46,061 bases of DNA. Source: Candidatus Heimdallarchaeota archaeon (GTDB taxonomy: Archaea > Asgardarchaeota > Heimdallarchaeia > Heimdallarchaeales > Heimdallarchaeaceae). The first letter of the stretch is position 1; every line of letters begins with the position of its first letter. The position numbers and the translations under genes are program-made. Below, piece after piece: positions 7,708-16,504 of the stretch. The notes under the pieces are model-generated. The model did not search any database, had not been told where the DNA came from, and saw only the letters and a list, made by a program, of their open reading frames with translations. The stretch spans positions 1-46,061 of the forward strand of contig JAEOSZ010000101.1 of the NCBI GenBank assembly GCA_016840095.1. Reading direction: 5' to 3'.

Positions 7708-7728
7708 TCTCTTTTTTTCTTTTCTTTC
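7708..7728 (+). terminator. Pyrimidine-rich transcription terminator
   Basis: A TCTCTTTTTTTCTTTTCTTT tract lies just after the stop of the second bactofilin gene. T-rich runs on the non-template strand end transcription in archaea. It separates the bactofilin pair from srp54. Confidence 0.5.
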
Positions 7729-7776
7729 AAAACAAAATATTCTTTAATCTCTATTGCATCCTTCGTATGATAATAG

Positions 7777-9120
7777 ATGTTAGGTAAACTAGGATCTGCT
7801 CTTAATACAGCCATTTCTAAAATACTTAGAGGTGGTCCTCCGGATAAAGAGCAAATTCGTGAACTAAAAAACGCAATGTTAAAAGCTCTATTAGAGGCTG
7901 ATGTTCAATTTAATTTAGCTGCAGAAGTAGTTAATGAAGTTGAACGTAAATCATTGGATAAGGAACTTCCAGATGGTTTATCACGAAAGAAAAGTGTTCT
8001 ATCCATTATTCATGATGAACTAACCAAGTTTCTAGGTACAAAATTCTATCCTCTAACATTACATCCAGATAAACCAACTCTACTAATGCTTGTTGGTATT
8101 CAAGGTTCTGGAAAAACAACTACAACTGCAAAACTGGCAAAATACATCCAAAAAAGAGGTAAAAAGGTAGCCGTTGTAACAGTAGATAATTTCAGACCCG
8201 GTGCATATGAACAACTCCAACAGCTTTGTACAAGCATTAAAGTTCCAGTTTATGGTGACCCTGAAAATAAGAATACAGTAAAGATAGCAACTGATGGTGT
8301 TAAGAAGTTTTTAGATGAGAAATATAATGCCATTATTATTGATACTGCAGGACGTCATAAAGAAGAAAAAGCTCTCCTTAAAGAGATGAAAGAACTTAAT
8401 GAAAAAGTAAAACCTGATGAAATCATACTCGTAGTAGATGGAAATCTTGGTCAAGCAGCTCATGATCAAGCTTCTGCTTTTGCAGCCGCAACCAAGGTAG
8501 GATCAGTTATTGTTACAAAGATGGATGGTTCAGCAAAAGGTGGAGGTAGTCTCTCAGCTGCTGCAGCAGTAAAGGTTCCAATTAAATTCATTGCTGATGG
8601 AGAGGACATTGATTCTTTGGAAGAATTCAATCCAACTTCCTTTGTAGGAAGACTTATCGGAGTAGGTGATCTGGAAGGTCTTCTCAAGGAAGTACGAGGT
8701 ATGGAAGATCTTCCCTCAAAGGAAGAAGCAATGAGCATGTTAAGCGGAAAAATCTCCTACAGACAGATGATGGAATTATTAGATACATTTAGTTCTTCTG
8801 GATCAATGAAGAGGATGATGTCAATGATTCCTGGTTTAGGTATGACAGTTGATGAAGATATGCTCAATGTCTCAAAGGATCATATGAAGAAATTCAAAGT
8901 TATTATGACATCAATGACCAACGAAGAACTTGATGGAAAAACTAAGTTAAGTAGTTCTAGAGTTCAAAGAATTGCTAAAGGCAGCGGTAGACCTGTCTCT
9001 GAAGTTAGAGAATTGATTGCTCAGCATAAGATGATGACCAATCTCGTAAAACGTATGCGTAAAGGAAGACGTGGAGGAATGCAAATACCAGGGATACCTC
9101 CAGGATTACTTGGTCAGTAG
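7777..9120 (+). CDS. srp54: Signal recognition particle protein SRP54
   Basis: GTPase of the SRP, which binds signal sequences and 7S RNA in the cytoplasm and docks with FtsY. The 447 residues follow the family order: N-terminal helical bundle (1-95), G domain with P-loop GIQGSGKT (107-114), DTAGRH, TKMDGSAKGGG, then a methionine-rich M domain (about 315-435) with SYRQMMELLDTF and RRGGMQIPG. Its stop is followed after 23 bases by trmY, so SRP54 probably heads the transcript that includes trmY and pus10. The ATG at 7777 gives the normal N-terminus. Confidence 0.97.
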   Translation: MLGKLGSALNTAISKILRGGPPDKEQIRELKNAMLKALLEADVQFNLAAEVVNEVERKSLDKELPDGLSRKKSVLSIIHDELTKFLGTKFYPLTLHPDKPTLLMLVGIQGSGKTTTTAKLAKYIQKRGKKVAVVTVDNFRPGAYEQLQQLCTSIKVPVYGDPENKNTVKIATDGVKKFLDEKYNAIIIDTAGRHKEEKALLKEMKELNEKVKPDEIILVVDGNLGQAAHDQASAFAAATKVGSVIVTKMDGSAKGGGSLSAAAAVKVPIKFIADGEDIDSLEEFNPTSFVGRLIGVGDLEGLLKEVRGMEDLPSKEEAMSMLSGKISYRQMMELLDTFSSSGSMKRMMSMIPGLGMTVDEDMLNVSKDHMKKFKVIMTSMTNEELDGKTKLSSSRVQRIAKGSGRPVSEVRELIAQHKMMTNLVKRMRKGRRGGMQIPGIPPGLLGQ

Positions 9121-9143
9121 GCATTCACAAAATGTGAAATCGC

Positions 9144-9707
9144 ATGTCTCAACTTTTTTTTGTTTTAAATGCTCCATCTTTATCTTTTACTAAAGCCAAT
9201 TTATATGAAAAAGAAGCAAATTTGAATGAATCTGCACCTTTCATCAAATCAATAGCAGATTCTTTTTTTCTGTCTAATGAATTTAGAAAAAATCTCTTTC
9301 TTTATTATTGTACAAGCTTTCAAGGAAATTCATATACTATAACTTTTGATGGAAGTAGTTTGAGATATCTAGGTCCCAGTTTCTTTTCAGCTGCTCATCT
9401 ATTGCTTCGAGCAAAAAATCACATAGTTAATCCTAGCTCTCGAAACGGAAAACTCACCCCAGGATTATCAGTTTTAGAACAAAATAGTAATTGGGTTTTT
9501 GAAAAACATAAAGATGATAAGATAGTTCTTGTTGTTTCTTCTGAAGATAATATAGTATTTTCAAAAGAAAAAATTAAGCATTGCAATGTTTTTGCTTATG
9601 GTTTTGAAAAACTACCTTTATCAATCAAATCAGAAACTTTACATCTTAAGCAACTAGAAATTGATGAACAGGTAATTGTGACAAATTATCATCTGGAGAG
9701 TGCTTGA
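9144..9707 (+). CDS. trmY: tRNA pseudouridine(54) N1-methyltransferase TrmY
   Basis: SPOUT-fold methyltransferase that turns pseudouridine-54 of the tRNA T loop into N1-methylpseudouridine with SAM. The 187-residue protein has the family segment IADSFFLSNEFRKN (cf. VSDAFFLSHDIRRD in Methanocaldococcus), a central FDGSSLRYLGP strand, a LTPGLSV turn, and a C-terminal strand 'LHLKQLEIDEQVIVTNYHL' typical of the SPOUT knot end. The neighbouring pus10 makes the pseudouridine substrate, so the two genes encode consecutive steps. The TrmY stop at 9705-9707 lies five bases before the preferred pus10 ATG. Confidence 0.85.
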   Translation: MSQLFFVLNAPSLSFTKANLYEKEANLNESAPFIKSIADSFFLSNEFRKNLFLYYCTSFQGNSYTITFDGSSLRYLGPSFFSAAHLLLRAKNHIVNPSSRNGKLTPGLSVLEQNSNWVFEKHKDDKIVLVVSSEDNIVFSKEKIKHCNVFAYGFEKLPLSIKSETLHLKQLEIDEQVIVTNYHLESA

Positions 9708-9711
9708 TAAA

Positions 9712-11040
9712 ATGACGATATACGATAAAGCATTGAAAATATTGAAATCCTATCCTATGTGTGACTTTTGTCTTGGTAGGCAATTTTCAAATGTATCAAC
9801 TGGGACAACGAATAAGCACAGGGGTTCTGTAATCAAGGATTTTATCGCATTATCACTCTCAGAAGACACTATTGAAAAATCCCTTTCTGAACTGCAGATC
9901 TTATCAACCTCAAACAATAATCTAGCAAAAAATACTCTCAAGAGAAAAGGAATTTTACCAGAAAATTCAAGGAAATGCTATATTTGTCAAGATACATTGA
10001 CCAAACAAACTGAAAGCATTATACAAGCAATTTTACCGGAAGTTGAGAATTATGAATTTGAGACTTTTCTAATAGGAACTTCACTACCAAAAGAGTTCTT
10101 AGAAAGAGAGAAAAATTTGAAAGAAGAATATAATGTAACCCAAACAGAATATCTAAAGCAGGAATTCAATAGATTGATAGGAGGCAAAGTAGGAGATCTT
10201 CTTTCAAAAGAAACTGATTTTAAGTCTCCAGATATTGTTATTGAAACAAGCCCACTAACATCTACTATTGATCTTAAGATAAAATCTTTGTATATCTATG
10301 GAAGATATAGAAAGTATCTCAGAACTTTACCTCAAACACGTTGGCCTTGCTGGAAATGTAAAGGAAGGGGATGCGATGAGTGTAATCATACAGGAAAGAA
10401 ACATCAAGAATCAGTAGAAGAACTCGTAGAATATGAAGCTCTTAAATTAACTAACGGATACAAGGGAGTTTTGCATGGAGCAGGAAGAGAGGACATAGAT
10501 GCTCTAATGTTGGGTACAGGGAGGCCTTTTGTTCTAGAAATAGTTAATCCAAAAGTACGAACAATAGATTTGCTAGAGCTTGAAGAAAGCACAAACGAAT
10601 ATGGTAAAGGAAAGATTGATGTTTCAAAATATAGATGGTCTTCCAAAGATGAGCTAAGAGATTTAAAAAGTGCTGCAGAAACAACTAAAAAGAAGTATAG
10701 AGCTCTTGTCGTTTTTGAACAGTCAGTTTCTGAAAAACAAATCAATGAAATTGAAAAATTCTTTCAAAACAGACCAATAGATCAAAGAACTCCTCAAAGA
10801 GTATCTCATAGAAGATCAGATCTAGTTAGGAAAAAGATGGTATTTTCTGTTCAATGTACAAGAATTGATGAAACTCATATTGAAGCTATAATTACCTGTG
10901 ATGGTGGTTGCTATGTTAAAGAATTAATTTCAGGAGACAATGATAGAACCAAACCAAGCATATCAGAAGTTATTGGAATTGAAGCAACATGTAAAGAACT
11001 GGATGTTCTTGAGATTCAGGATGGTTCAATTAAAGCTTAA
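9712..11040 (+). CDS. pus10: tRNA pseudouridine(54/55) synthase Pus10
   Basis: Archaeal Pus10 isomerises U54 and U55 in tRNA. The N-terminal region has a zinc-binding cysteine pattern (CDFCLGRQFSN, later CYICQ). The catalytic domain contains CWKCKGRGCDECNHTGKK, the Pus10 block GREDIDALMLGTGRPFV (its second Asp is the probable catalytic residue), FVLEIVNPK, and a C-terminal GGCYVKELISGD. The ATG at 9712 has GGAGAG 12 bases upstream; a GTG at 9700 in the same frame would overlap trmY and add four residues. It probably shares a transcript with trmY, its product being the TrmY substrate. Confidence 0.93.
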   Translation: MTIYDKALKILKSYPMCDFCLGRQFSNVSTGTTNKHRGSVIKDFIALSLSEDTIEKSLSELQILSTSNNNLAKNTLKRKGILPENSRKCYICQDTLTKQTESIIQAILPEVENYEFETFLIGTSLPKEFLEREKNLKEEYNVTQTEYLKQEFNRLIGGKVGDLLSKETDFKSPDIVIETSPLTSTIDLKIKSLYIYGRYRKYLRTLPQTRWPCWKCKGRGCDECNHTGKKHQESVEELVEYEALKLTNGYKGVLHGAGREDIDALMLGTGRPFVLEIVNPKVRTIDLLELEESTNEYGKGKIDVSKYRWSSKDELRDLKSAAETTKKKYRALVVFEQSVSEKQINEIEKFFQNRPIDQRTPQRVSHRRSDLVRKKMVFSVQCTRIDETHIEAIITCDGGCYVKELISGDNDRTKPSISEVIGIEATCKELDVLEIQDGSIKA

Positions 11041-11156
11041 ATAATCTTAACAGTTTTAAAGTCTGATTTATTATAACCAGAACGGATAACGAAAAGATTA
11101 AAAGTTACATCGAGGGAATTTGCTCACTTGTGTATTATAATATAAAGGTGTAAAGT

Positions 11157-11468
11157 ATGCGAAAATCCAAAGGTTATCGAAACACAACAAGACATCTCAT
11201 GAGAAAACATACAAGAGATAAAGGTATTCGACCTTTAGACTATCTATTGCGAGATTTCAACGAAGGCGATACAGTAGATATTATTATTGATTCAGCTGTA
11301 CATAAAGGAATGCCTCATAGAAGATATCATGGACAAACAGGAAAGATTACCAAGAAACAAGGTAAAGCTTTCATTATTGCAATAAGACAAGGAAGAGCTA
11401 CAAAGCAAATTATTGCTGCAAAAGAGCATCTACGCTTGAGTCGTTCTGTTATTCAACAAGAAAATTAA
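11157..11468 (+). CDS. rpl21e: Ribosomal protein eL21
   Basis: A large-subunit protein of 103 residues with the eL21 pattern: basic N-terminus (KSKGYRNTTRHLMRK), 'GIRPLDYLLRDFNEGDTV', 'GMPHRRYHGQTGKI', and a C-terminal HLRL strand. It is followed 13 bases later by rpoF, the usual archaeal order eL21-rpoF-DUF655-ksgA-methyltransferase. An AAAGGTG ribosome binding site precedes the ATG. The 116 bases upstream hold no gene and contain its promoter region. Confidence 0.97.
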   Translation: MRKSKGYRNTTRHLMRKHTRDKGIRPLDYLLRDFNEGDTVDIIIDSAVHKGMPHRRYHGQTGKITKKQGKAFIIAIRQGRATKQIIAAKEHLRLSRSVIQQEN

Positions 11469-11481
11469 TGAAAGTGATTCT

Positions 11482-11835
11482 ATGCCTAAACACGGTCTTG
11501 ATAAAAAGCCATTGACAATTTCAGAAGCCATGCGTATTTTACAGGAAAGAAGTGAAGAATCAGAGCTTTCCTACTGGCAAAGAGTTGCATTCGAACATGC
11601 TATGCAAAATGCTAGAATTGAACCTGAAGAATCTAGAAAAATTGTTGAGAGACTAATGAAGAAATACAAACTCTCAGAACTATCTTCATATACAATTGCA
11701 AATATACTTCCTCCATCTACAGAGGAACTAAAAGATTTACTCTCAAAAGAACCTCAAATGCTTACAGATTCTGATATTAATGAAATCTTTGACATAATTA
11801 AGCCTTTTATTGACAGAGAACCTAAATCTATCTAA
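11482..11835 (+). CDS. rpoF: DNA-directed RNA polymerase subunit F (Rpb4)
   Basis: Subunit of the RNA polymerase stalk, forming a heterodimer with RpoE (Rpb7). The 117 residues show the helical Rpb4 pattern: 'LTISEAMRILQER', 'SYWQRVAFEHAMQNARIEPEES', then 'LSSYTIANILPPSTEELKDLL'. It sits between eL21 and the DUF655 gene, a conserved archaeal order that supports the call. Confidence 0.93.
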   Translation: MPKHGLDKKPLTISEAMRILQERSEESELSYWQRVAFEHAMQNARIEPEESRKIVERLMKKYKLSELSSYTIANILPPSTEELKDLLSKEPQMLTDSDINEIFDIIKPFIDREPKSI

Positions 11836-11909
11836 AAAACAAATATAGGATTAATACCAAGAAAGCAAAAAGTTTTTTTGTATTCCTACTTATTTATGGT
11901 GAGAGCATT

Positions 11910-12575
11910 ATGGTAAACAATCAACGTTCTGGATCAAATAAACGTCCTGAAAAACACTCTGAAAGTGATGATTTCATTATTGGCCCTGTTACTCGTGTAA
12001 AACAAGCAAAGAAAGATGAATCACGAATCTTAATTCTTGACTATTTACCTGAAGGTAAGGGATTTGGTCAAACAAAGCAAAGGGAACCAACAATTCAGGG
12101 CATTGGTACAACATGGTTTAGTTTACTCGATATGGTTGTTGACAGAAGGGGTAGCTACCCTCAATTCACAGAATTACCTTTACCAAAAATCAGTGAAGAA
12201 ACTCCAATTAAACAAATCAAAAGAAGAATTACTACTAACGATTTAACCAATACTGGATATGAATCGTTAGAAGAAGCTGTTCTTAGGATTATCAATAAGA
12301 ATGAAAAAAGATTCGTTTCATTCTTTAATAAAGCTCAACCCATTACTAACCGTATTCACTCTCTTCAATTAGTGCCTGGTATTGGAAAGAAACTGATGTG
12401 GGAGATATTACAATCAAGAAAAGGGATGCCTTTTGTCTCATTTAGTGATATTGAGGAGAGAGTAAAAATCTCTGATATAAGAAAGATGATTTTCAACAGA
12501 ATTATGCAAGAACTAGAAGAAGACGTGAAACACAGATTATTCACAGCATCCATAGATTCTGGACAAAGAAGGTAA
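11910..12575 (+). CDS. DUF655 family protein with helix-hairpin-helix motif
   Basis: A 221-residue member of the conserved archaeal DUF655 family, found beside rpoF and ksgA. It contains 'RILILDYLPEGKGFG' near residue 45, a central beta-rich segment, and a helix-hairpin-helix (LVPGIGKKLMWEILQSRK, about 151-168) that suggests nucleic-acid binding. The first 30 residues are polar and likely disordered. A GGTGAGAG ribosome binding site precedes the ATG. The family function is unknown; the neighbours point to ribosome assembly or RNA work. Confidence 0.9.
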   Translation: MVNNQRSGSNKRPEKHSESDDFIIGPVTRVKQAKKDESRILILDYLPEGKGFGQTKQREPTIQGIGTTWFSLLDMVVDRRGSYPQFTELPLPKISEETPIKQIKRRITTNDLTNTGYESLEEAVLRIINKNEKRFVSFFNKAQPITNRIHSLQLVPGIGKKLMWEILQSRKGMPFVSFSDIEERVKISDIRKMIFNRIMQELEEDVKHRLFTASIDSGQRR

Positions 12576-12595
12576 CATCAAAAATGGTTTGATTA

Positions 12596-13480
12596 ATGGA
12601 TTGCTGGACCTCCTCTTTTGAATTAAGAAAGCATGTTTTTGATAGCTTAAAAGAGTTAAATATCACTCCCTCTAGTCAAAGAGGTCAGAATTTTCTTATT
12701 GATTCAAATATTATTAATTATCAAATTAAACAAGCCGATATACAATCAAATGATATAATTCTTGAAATTGGAGGAGGGATTGGAAACTTATCTAACTGCC
12801 TAGTAAATAGAGGAAAGAAGGTATACATAATAGAACAGGATAAAAGATTGGTCAAATTTCTAACTAATTTTCTACAAAGTTATTCTAATGTAGAGATAAT
12901 TCAAGGAGACGCGGTCAAAGTTGATCTACCAGAATTCAACAAGTGTATCTCAAACCTTCCCTATCAAATTTCTTCACCAATTACATTTAAGCTTCTGGAA
13001 CACTCATTTGATCTAGCTATACTTATGTATCAAAGAGAATTTGCAGACAGATTTTTTGCTAAACCTGGAACTAAGGATTACTCAAGAATTTCTGTTATGA
13101 TAAATTTAAAAGCAGATTGCAGGAATCTTAAGACTGTCAAACCATCTTCATTTTATCCTCAACCTAAGATATTCTCTTCGTTAGTTTCAATTACAAAAAA
13201 AGAAGAAATGATTGTAGAAGACAATGATAGTTTTACTTCTTTTGTAAGGTTTCTATTTACTAATAAGAAGAAGACAGTTCGAACCATTCTGATTAATAAA
13301 ATCAAAAGGATGGAGAAGCAAGGTTCAACAATTGAAAGAAAAACTCTAGATTCTCTCCAATTTATGGGTAGACGAGTTTTCACAATGTCTCTAGAAGAAC
13401 TCGCGGAATTTCACAATCAAATTAAAGAAAGGATAGGTGAAGAGCTTTGGTCAGATATAATTTCCCCAAATATGAAATAG
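12596..13480 (+). CDS. ksgA: 16S rRNA (adenine-N6,N6)-dimethyltransferase KsgA/Dim1
   Basis: SAM-dependent enzyme that dimethylates two adjacent adenines in the terminal helix of 16S rRNA. Motifs in order: SQRGQNFLIDSNII (start of the Rossmann domain), ILEIGGGIGNLS (SAM loop), EQDKRL, GDAVKVDLP, the catalytic NLPYQISSPI, and a small C-terminal helical domain ending near 'MGRRVFTMSLEELAEF'. The 294-residue length is normal. Its last 34 bases overlap the next methyltransferase gene, indicating translational coupling. Confidence 0.95.
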   Translation: MDCWTSSFELRKHVFDSLKELNITPSSQRGQNFLIDSNIINYQIKQADIQSNDIILEIGGGIGNLSNCLVNRGKKVYIIEQDKRLVKFLTNFLQSYSNVEIIQGDAVKVDLPEFNKCISNLPYQISSPITFKLLEHSFDLAILMYQREFADRFFAKPGTKDYSRISVMINLKADCRNLKTVKPSSFYPQPKIFSSLVSITKKEEMIVEDNDSFTSFVRFLFTNKKKTVRTILINKIKRMEKQGSTIERKTLDSLQFMGRRVFTMSLEELAEFHNQIKERIGEELWSDIISPNMK

Positions 13481-14082
13481 AATTAGAATTAGATGATGAC
13501 ATTTACTTTCCTGCAGAAGATACTTTTTTCTTAGTTGATTCTATAGAAATACCTAGCACCACAAAGAAAATAGTAGAAATAGGAAGTGGTTCGGGAATAA
13601 TATCTATTGTTCTTGCAAAGAATAACCCTGAAACTCAGTTCCTAATAACAGACATCTCTTTTGAGGCTACAAGAGCTATAAAACAGAATTTAGATATAAA
13701 CAATATTAGCAATCAAATTGATATTGCATGTATGGATAAACTTGAAGCGATTCATAATCTCAAATCTGATATTATCATCTGGAATCCTCCGTATTTACCA
13801 GAAGAAAATGAAGAAAATAACATATCTCCTTTACATAAACTCATGCTGGTTGGAGGAAAAAAAGGATATGAAGAAACATATCATATGCTAGTTTCTCTAA
13901 AAAAAAGTAAGGCCAGTGCCACTTTTTTTACAATATTTTCCTCTCTAAGTTGGTCTGATAAAGACATTAAGAACTTGAAAAAGGAAGATATAAATCTGGA
14001 AATAATTGAGAAACTAAGCCTATTCTTTGAGAAACTATATTTAGTAAAAATTGATTTTTGTGAAAGAAATGAAAAGCTATGA
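13447..14082 (+). CDS. HemK/Mtq2-like protein (release factor) glutamine methyltransferase
   Basis: A 211-residue Rossmann methyltransferase. It starts with 'VRYNFPKYEIELELDDDIYFPAEDTFFL', the entry seen in the Mtq2 group. The SAM loop is VEIGSGSGIIS, an acidic loop is TDISFEAT, and the catalytic NPPY lies near residue 114. In this family the NPPY motif marks N5-methylation of the GGQ glutamine of class I release factors, so aRF1 (1328-2596) is the expected substrate; archaeal members usually need the zinc protein Trm112, not found here. The start is a TTG at 13447 inside the end of ksgA; no better start exists before the conserved N-terminus. Confidence 0.82.
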   Translation: MVRYNFPKYEIELELDDDIYFPAEDTFFLVDSIEIPSTTKKIVEIGSGSGIISIVLAKNNPETQFLITDISFEATRAIKQNLDINNISNQIDIACMDKLEAIHNLKSDIIIWNPPYLPEENEENNISPLHKLMLVGGKKGYEETYHMLVSLKKSKASATFFTIFSSLSWSDKDIKNLKKEDINLEIIEKLSLFFEKLYLVKIDFCERNEKL

Positions 14083-14815
14083 AATAAATATCAAACAAGA
14101 TGTAATCCTAGTAGAACCTAAAATAGAGGGTAATATAGGTGCAATTGCAAGATTATGTAATAATTTCGGTATTAATAGATTAGTATTGATTGCACCTCAA
14201 ATTGATCACCTACATGAGGAAGCAAGAAGAAGAGCTAAACATTCGATTAAATTCCTGGAAGAAGCAATAATTGTCAACACTTTAGAAGAGATAAAACAAG
14301 ATTACTCATTTATAATTGGAACCTCAGCAAAAGCAGGTTTGAATTATAATGTGTTTAGACAACCATCTTTTCCATGGGATCTTAGTGAGATTCAAAATGT
14401 ATCTCAAGGTAACATTGGTATAGTATTTGGTAGAGAAGACAGAGGTTTGTCAAATGAGGAATTGCGTTACTGTGATTTTTTGATTAATATTCCCGTACCA
14501 GGAGACCATAAAGTCATGAATATCTCTCAAGCTGTTGCAATCATATTGTATGAAATATGGAAAGAACTATCACAAACTGAAAAGAAAATTGCTGAAGAAA
14601 GGTCATCAACTGGTATAGAAAGGAAGATCCTTTTTGATTTAGTCCAAGAATTAATTGACTTGATTCACTACGAGGAATACAGAAAACCAATTGCATTTCA
14701 TAGTTTTACAACAGTAATTAATCGAAGTTTTTCATCTAGTGAGGAGATTCATTCTTTAATAGGAATTTTCAAAACTATCCTGCAACAGCTGAAAAAAACA
14801 AAGGGAAGTGTTTAG
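14069..14815 (+). CDS. trmJ: tRNA/rRNA 2'-O-methyltransferase of the TrmJ (SpoU) family
   Basis: A SPOUT methyltransferase most like TrmJ, which methylates ribose 32 of tRNA. Motif 1 is 'LVEPKIEGNIGAIARLCNNFG', motif 2 'IGIVFGREDRGLSNEEL', motif 3 'NIPVPGDHKVMNISQAVAI'. The C-terminal 70 residues are helical as in TrmJ. The ATG at 14069 gives 248 residues; TTG and GTG codons at 14051 and 14060 are alternatives. It overlaps the end of the previous gene and the start of the next, continuing a tightly packed methyltransferase cluster. Confidence 0.9.
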   Translation: MKSYEINIKQDVILVEPKIEGNIGAIARLCNNFGINRLVLIAPQIDHLHEEARRRAKHSIKFLEEAIIVNTLEEIKQDYSFIIGTSAKAGLNYNVFRQPSFPWDLSEIQNVSQGNIGIVFGREDRGLSNEELRYCDFLINIPVPGDHKVMNISQAVAIILYEIWKELSQTEKKIAEERSSTGIERKILFDLVQELIDLIHYEEYRKPIAFHSFTTVINRSFSSSEEIHSLIGIFKTILQQLKKTKGSV

Positions 14816-15416
14816 TTTGAAACAGAAGGACATTGAAATACTGCTTTCTCAAGTACAAACTTTTCAGAATCCAAGAGTTGAATTAGAACAATATCAAACT
14901 CCTCCACGTATTGCTGCTGTGATTCTCTGGAGAGCTTACCAACTTGGACACATTGAAAATAAAACAGTAGGAGATTTTTGCTGTGGAACAGGAATGTTTG
15001 GAATAGGGGCTAAAAAGTTAGGGGCAAAAGAAGTTAGCGGATTAGAAATAGACAAAAAAGCTCTGGAAATTGCCAAACAAAATGCAGTTAAATTAAATTT
15101 AAAGGTCAATTTCATGGAGGAAGATGTAAGGACCACTAAACGTCGATTTGATACTGTTTTTATGAATAGCCCCTTTGGGATTCAAGGGGAGATTAAAGAT
15201 CAAGAATTTTTGCTCTCAGCTCTAAATGCTTCTGATGTAACATATTCAATTCATCTTTATCAGGAGAAGAATATTGAATTTTTGAGAAATTTTGTAAAAG
15301 AACATAACAAAGAAGTAAAAGAAATAATCAAAGCTGAATTTGAAATCCCTAAGATTTATCGCTTTCATACAAAAAAACAACACATAATCAAAGTTGCAAT
15401 AATGCAAACTAAATGA
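14808..15416 (+). CDS. METTL5-like RNA adenine-N6 methyltransferase
   Basis: A 202-residue Rossmann methyltransferase related to eukaryotic METTL5, which makes m6A in small-subunit rRNA with Trm112. It has 'VELEQYQTPPRIAAVILW', the family's entry motif, SAM loop 'VGDFCCGTGMFGIGA', acidic 'GLEIDKKAL', and 'FMNSPFGIQG' where the catalytic NPPF is normally found, so the first proline is replaced by serine. Phenylalanine after the proline is as in the adenine-methylating group. The start is a GTG at 14808 overlapping trmJ; a TTG at 14817 is possible. It is the last gene of the plus-strand cluster. Confidence 0.82.
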   Translation: MFSLKQKDIEILLSQVQTFQNPRVELEQYQTPPRIAAVILWRAYQLGHIENKTVGDFCCGTGMFGIGAKKLGAKEVSGLEIDKKALEIAKQNAVKLNLKVNFMEEDVRTTKRRFDTVFMNSPFGIQGEIKDQEFLLSALNASDVTYSIHLYQEKNIEFLRNFVKEHNKEVKEIIKAEFEIPKIYRFHTKKQHIIKVAIMQTK

Positions 15417-15419
15417 ATA

Positions 15420-15596
15420 CTACTCTTTTAGATTTTCTTTTAACAGTCTTCTTCTGTAAATAGAATATTTCTTTTCTTTCTCAATAGAAAAACGAGCAGG
15501 CTGGGGAGAAACTACTTTCCCTTTACAAATTGGACATGATTTTTCATCCAAAGTATAAGCTTTGCATTTGGAACAAAAGAAAATTGATTTAGTCAT
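15420..15596 (-). CDS. nop10: H/ACA RNP protein Nop10
   Basis: A 58-residue protein read from the minus strand. It has an N-terminal zinc ribbon (CSKCKAYTL and CPICKGKV, cysteines at 8, 11, 21 and 24), then the Nop10 linker 'PQPARFSIEKEKKYSIYRRRL'. Nop10 joins Cbf5, Gar1 and L7Ae in guide-RNA pseudouridylation. It starts 12 bases after the aIF2-alpha stop, the common archaeal gene order, and its stop meets the METTL5-like gene end to end. Confidence 0.93.
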   Translation of the reverse strand: MTKSIFFCSKCKAYTLDEKSCPICKGKVVSPQPARFSIEKEKKYSIYRRRLLKENLKE

Positions 15597-15608
15597 CAAA
15601 ATCTCCCT

Positions 15609-16406
15609 TTACTTTGTTTCAACAACCTTCACTGAAGCACTATAGTTTGTTAAGCTATCTTCAATTGCAGATATTGCTTTTGACATCAATTCTTCTGCTA
15701 ATTCATAGTCTCTTGCAGAAATGACGAATCTGTATATAGGAGCACCTCTTACGTAAATATTCATATCAAGCTCTTCTACTCCAGCTTCAATCTCTTCTCT
15801 TGATTTGCCTGCTTTCTTAAGAGCATCCCTAATCAAATTAACCCCATTTCCTTCCCAACAGATTATCTCCAGATCTCTTGAAATCTCTACTTTAGGTATG
15901 GTCATGTTTTTCTTTGCAATATCAGTTAGGACATTGGACCATTCTTCAGTTACACCAGCATCAATGAACGCATTTTCACCACCGAATAGTGCTTCTTCAA
16001 ATGCTTGGTAAAGACTACCATAATATTGAGTACAAAGATCTTCTACTTCAGCTCTAGCTGTTTCAAAATTGATTTTTCTCTTTTTAGCTCCCATTTCAAG
16101 AAGTGTTAGGGCGGTTTTATACCTTTTAGTTTCTTCAACTTTCTTTCGTTTCAAACCATCAGAAACTCTTTTGATGCTAATGTCAATCTGATGTTCTTTG
16201 ACACGCATAACCCTTCCTACAACTTTCTTACCTAACCTCATAACATTACGAATGTTCCTTACCCAAGTGGAACTAACTTCAGAAACATGACAATAAGCTT
16301 GTAAATCTTCGTATTCATCTAAATCAACATAAACTCCATGATCAAATATACTCTTTACTGTACCAATTACTAAATCACCAGTTTCTGGAAGGTTTCTTCT
16401 GCTCAT
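15609..16406 (-). CDS. eif2a: Translation initiation factor aIF2 subunit alpha
   Basis: One of three subunits of aIF2, which brings initiator tRNA to the ribosome. The 265-residue protein has an N-terminal S1/OB domain (about 8-85: GTVKSIFDHGVYVDL, 'QAYCHVSEVSSTWVRNIR', 'VMRVKEHQIDISIKRV'), a central helical domain, and a C-terminal alpha-beta domain ending with 'APIYRFVISARDYELAEELM'. The downstream partner is nop10. A TATA-like element lies about 30 bases upstream of the ATG. Confidence 0.96.
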   Translation of the reverse strand: MSRRNLPETGDLVIGTVKSIFDHGVYVDLDEYEDLQAYCHVSEVSSTWVRNIRNVMRLGKKVVGRVMRVKEHQIDISIKRVSDGLKRKKVEETKRYKTALTLLEMGAKKRKINFETARAEVEDLCTQYYGSLYQAFEEALFGGENAFIDAGVTEEWSNVLTDIAKKNMTIPKVEISRDLEIICWEGNGVNLIRDALKKAGKSREEIEAGVEELDMNIYVRGAPIYRFVISARDYELAEELMSKAISAIEDSLTNYSASVKVVETK

Positions 16407-16433
16407 ATAGACCAGTATCCTTTCTATTGTGTT

Positions 16434-16441
16434 TATTTAAA
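16434..16441 (-). promoter_or_regulatory. TATA box for the aIF2-alpha/nop10 transcript
   Basis: On the minus strand the sequence reads AACTTTTTAAATAAAC, with TTTAAATA as a near-consensus archaeal TATA box and adenines before it. It lies 28-35 bases before the ATG at 16406, which places the transcript start almost at the start codon. Confidence 0.45.
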
Positions 16442-16504
16442 AAGTTACTTTCTTATCACTTAAATTCGGAACTTACTTAAATCAAAATCACTAGATGATT
16501 AATT

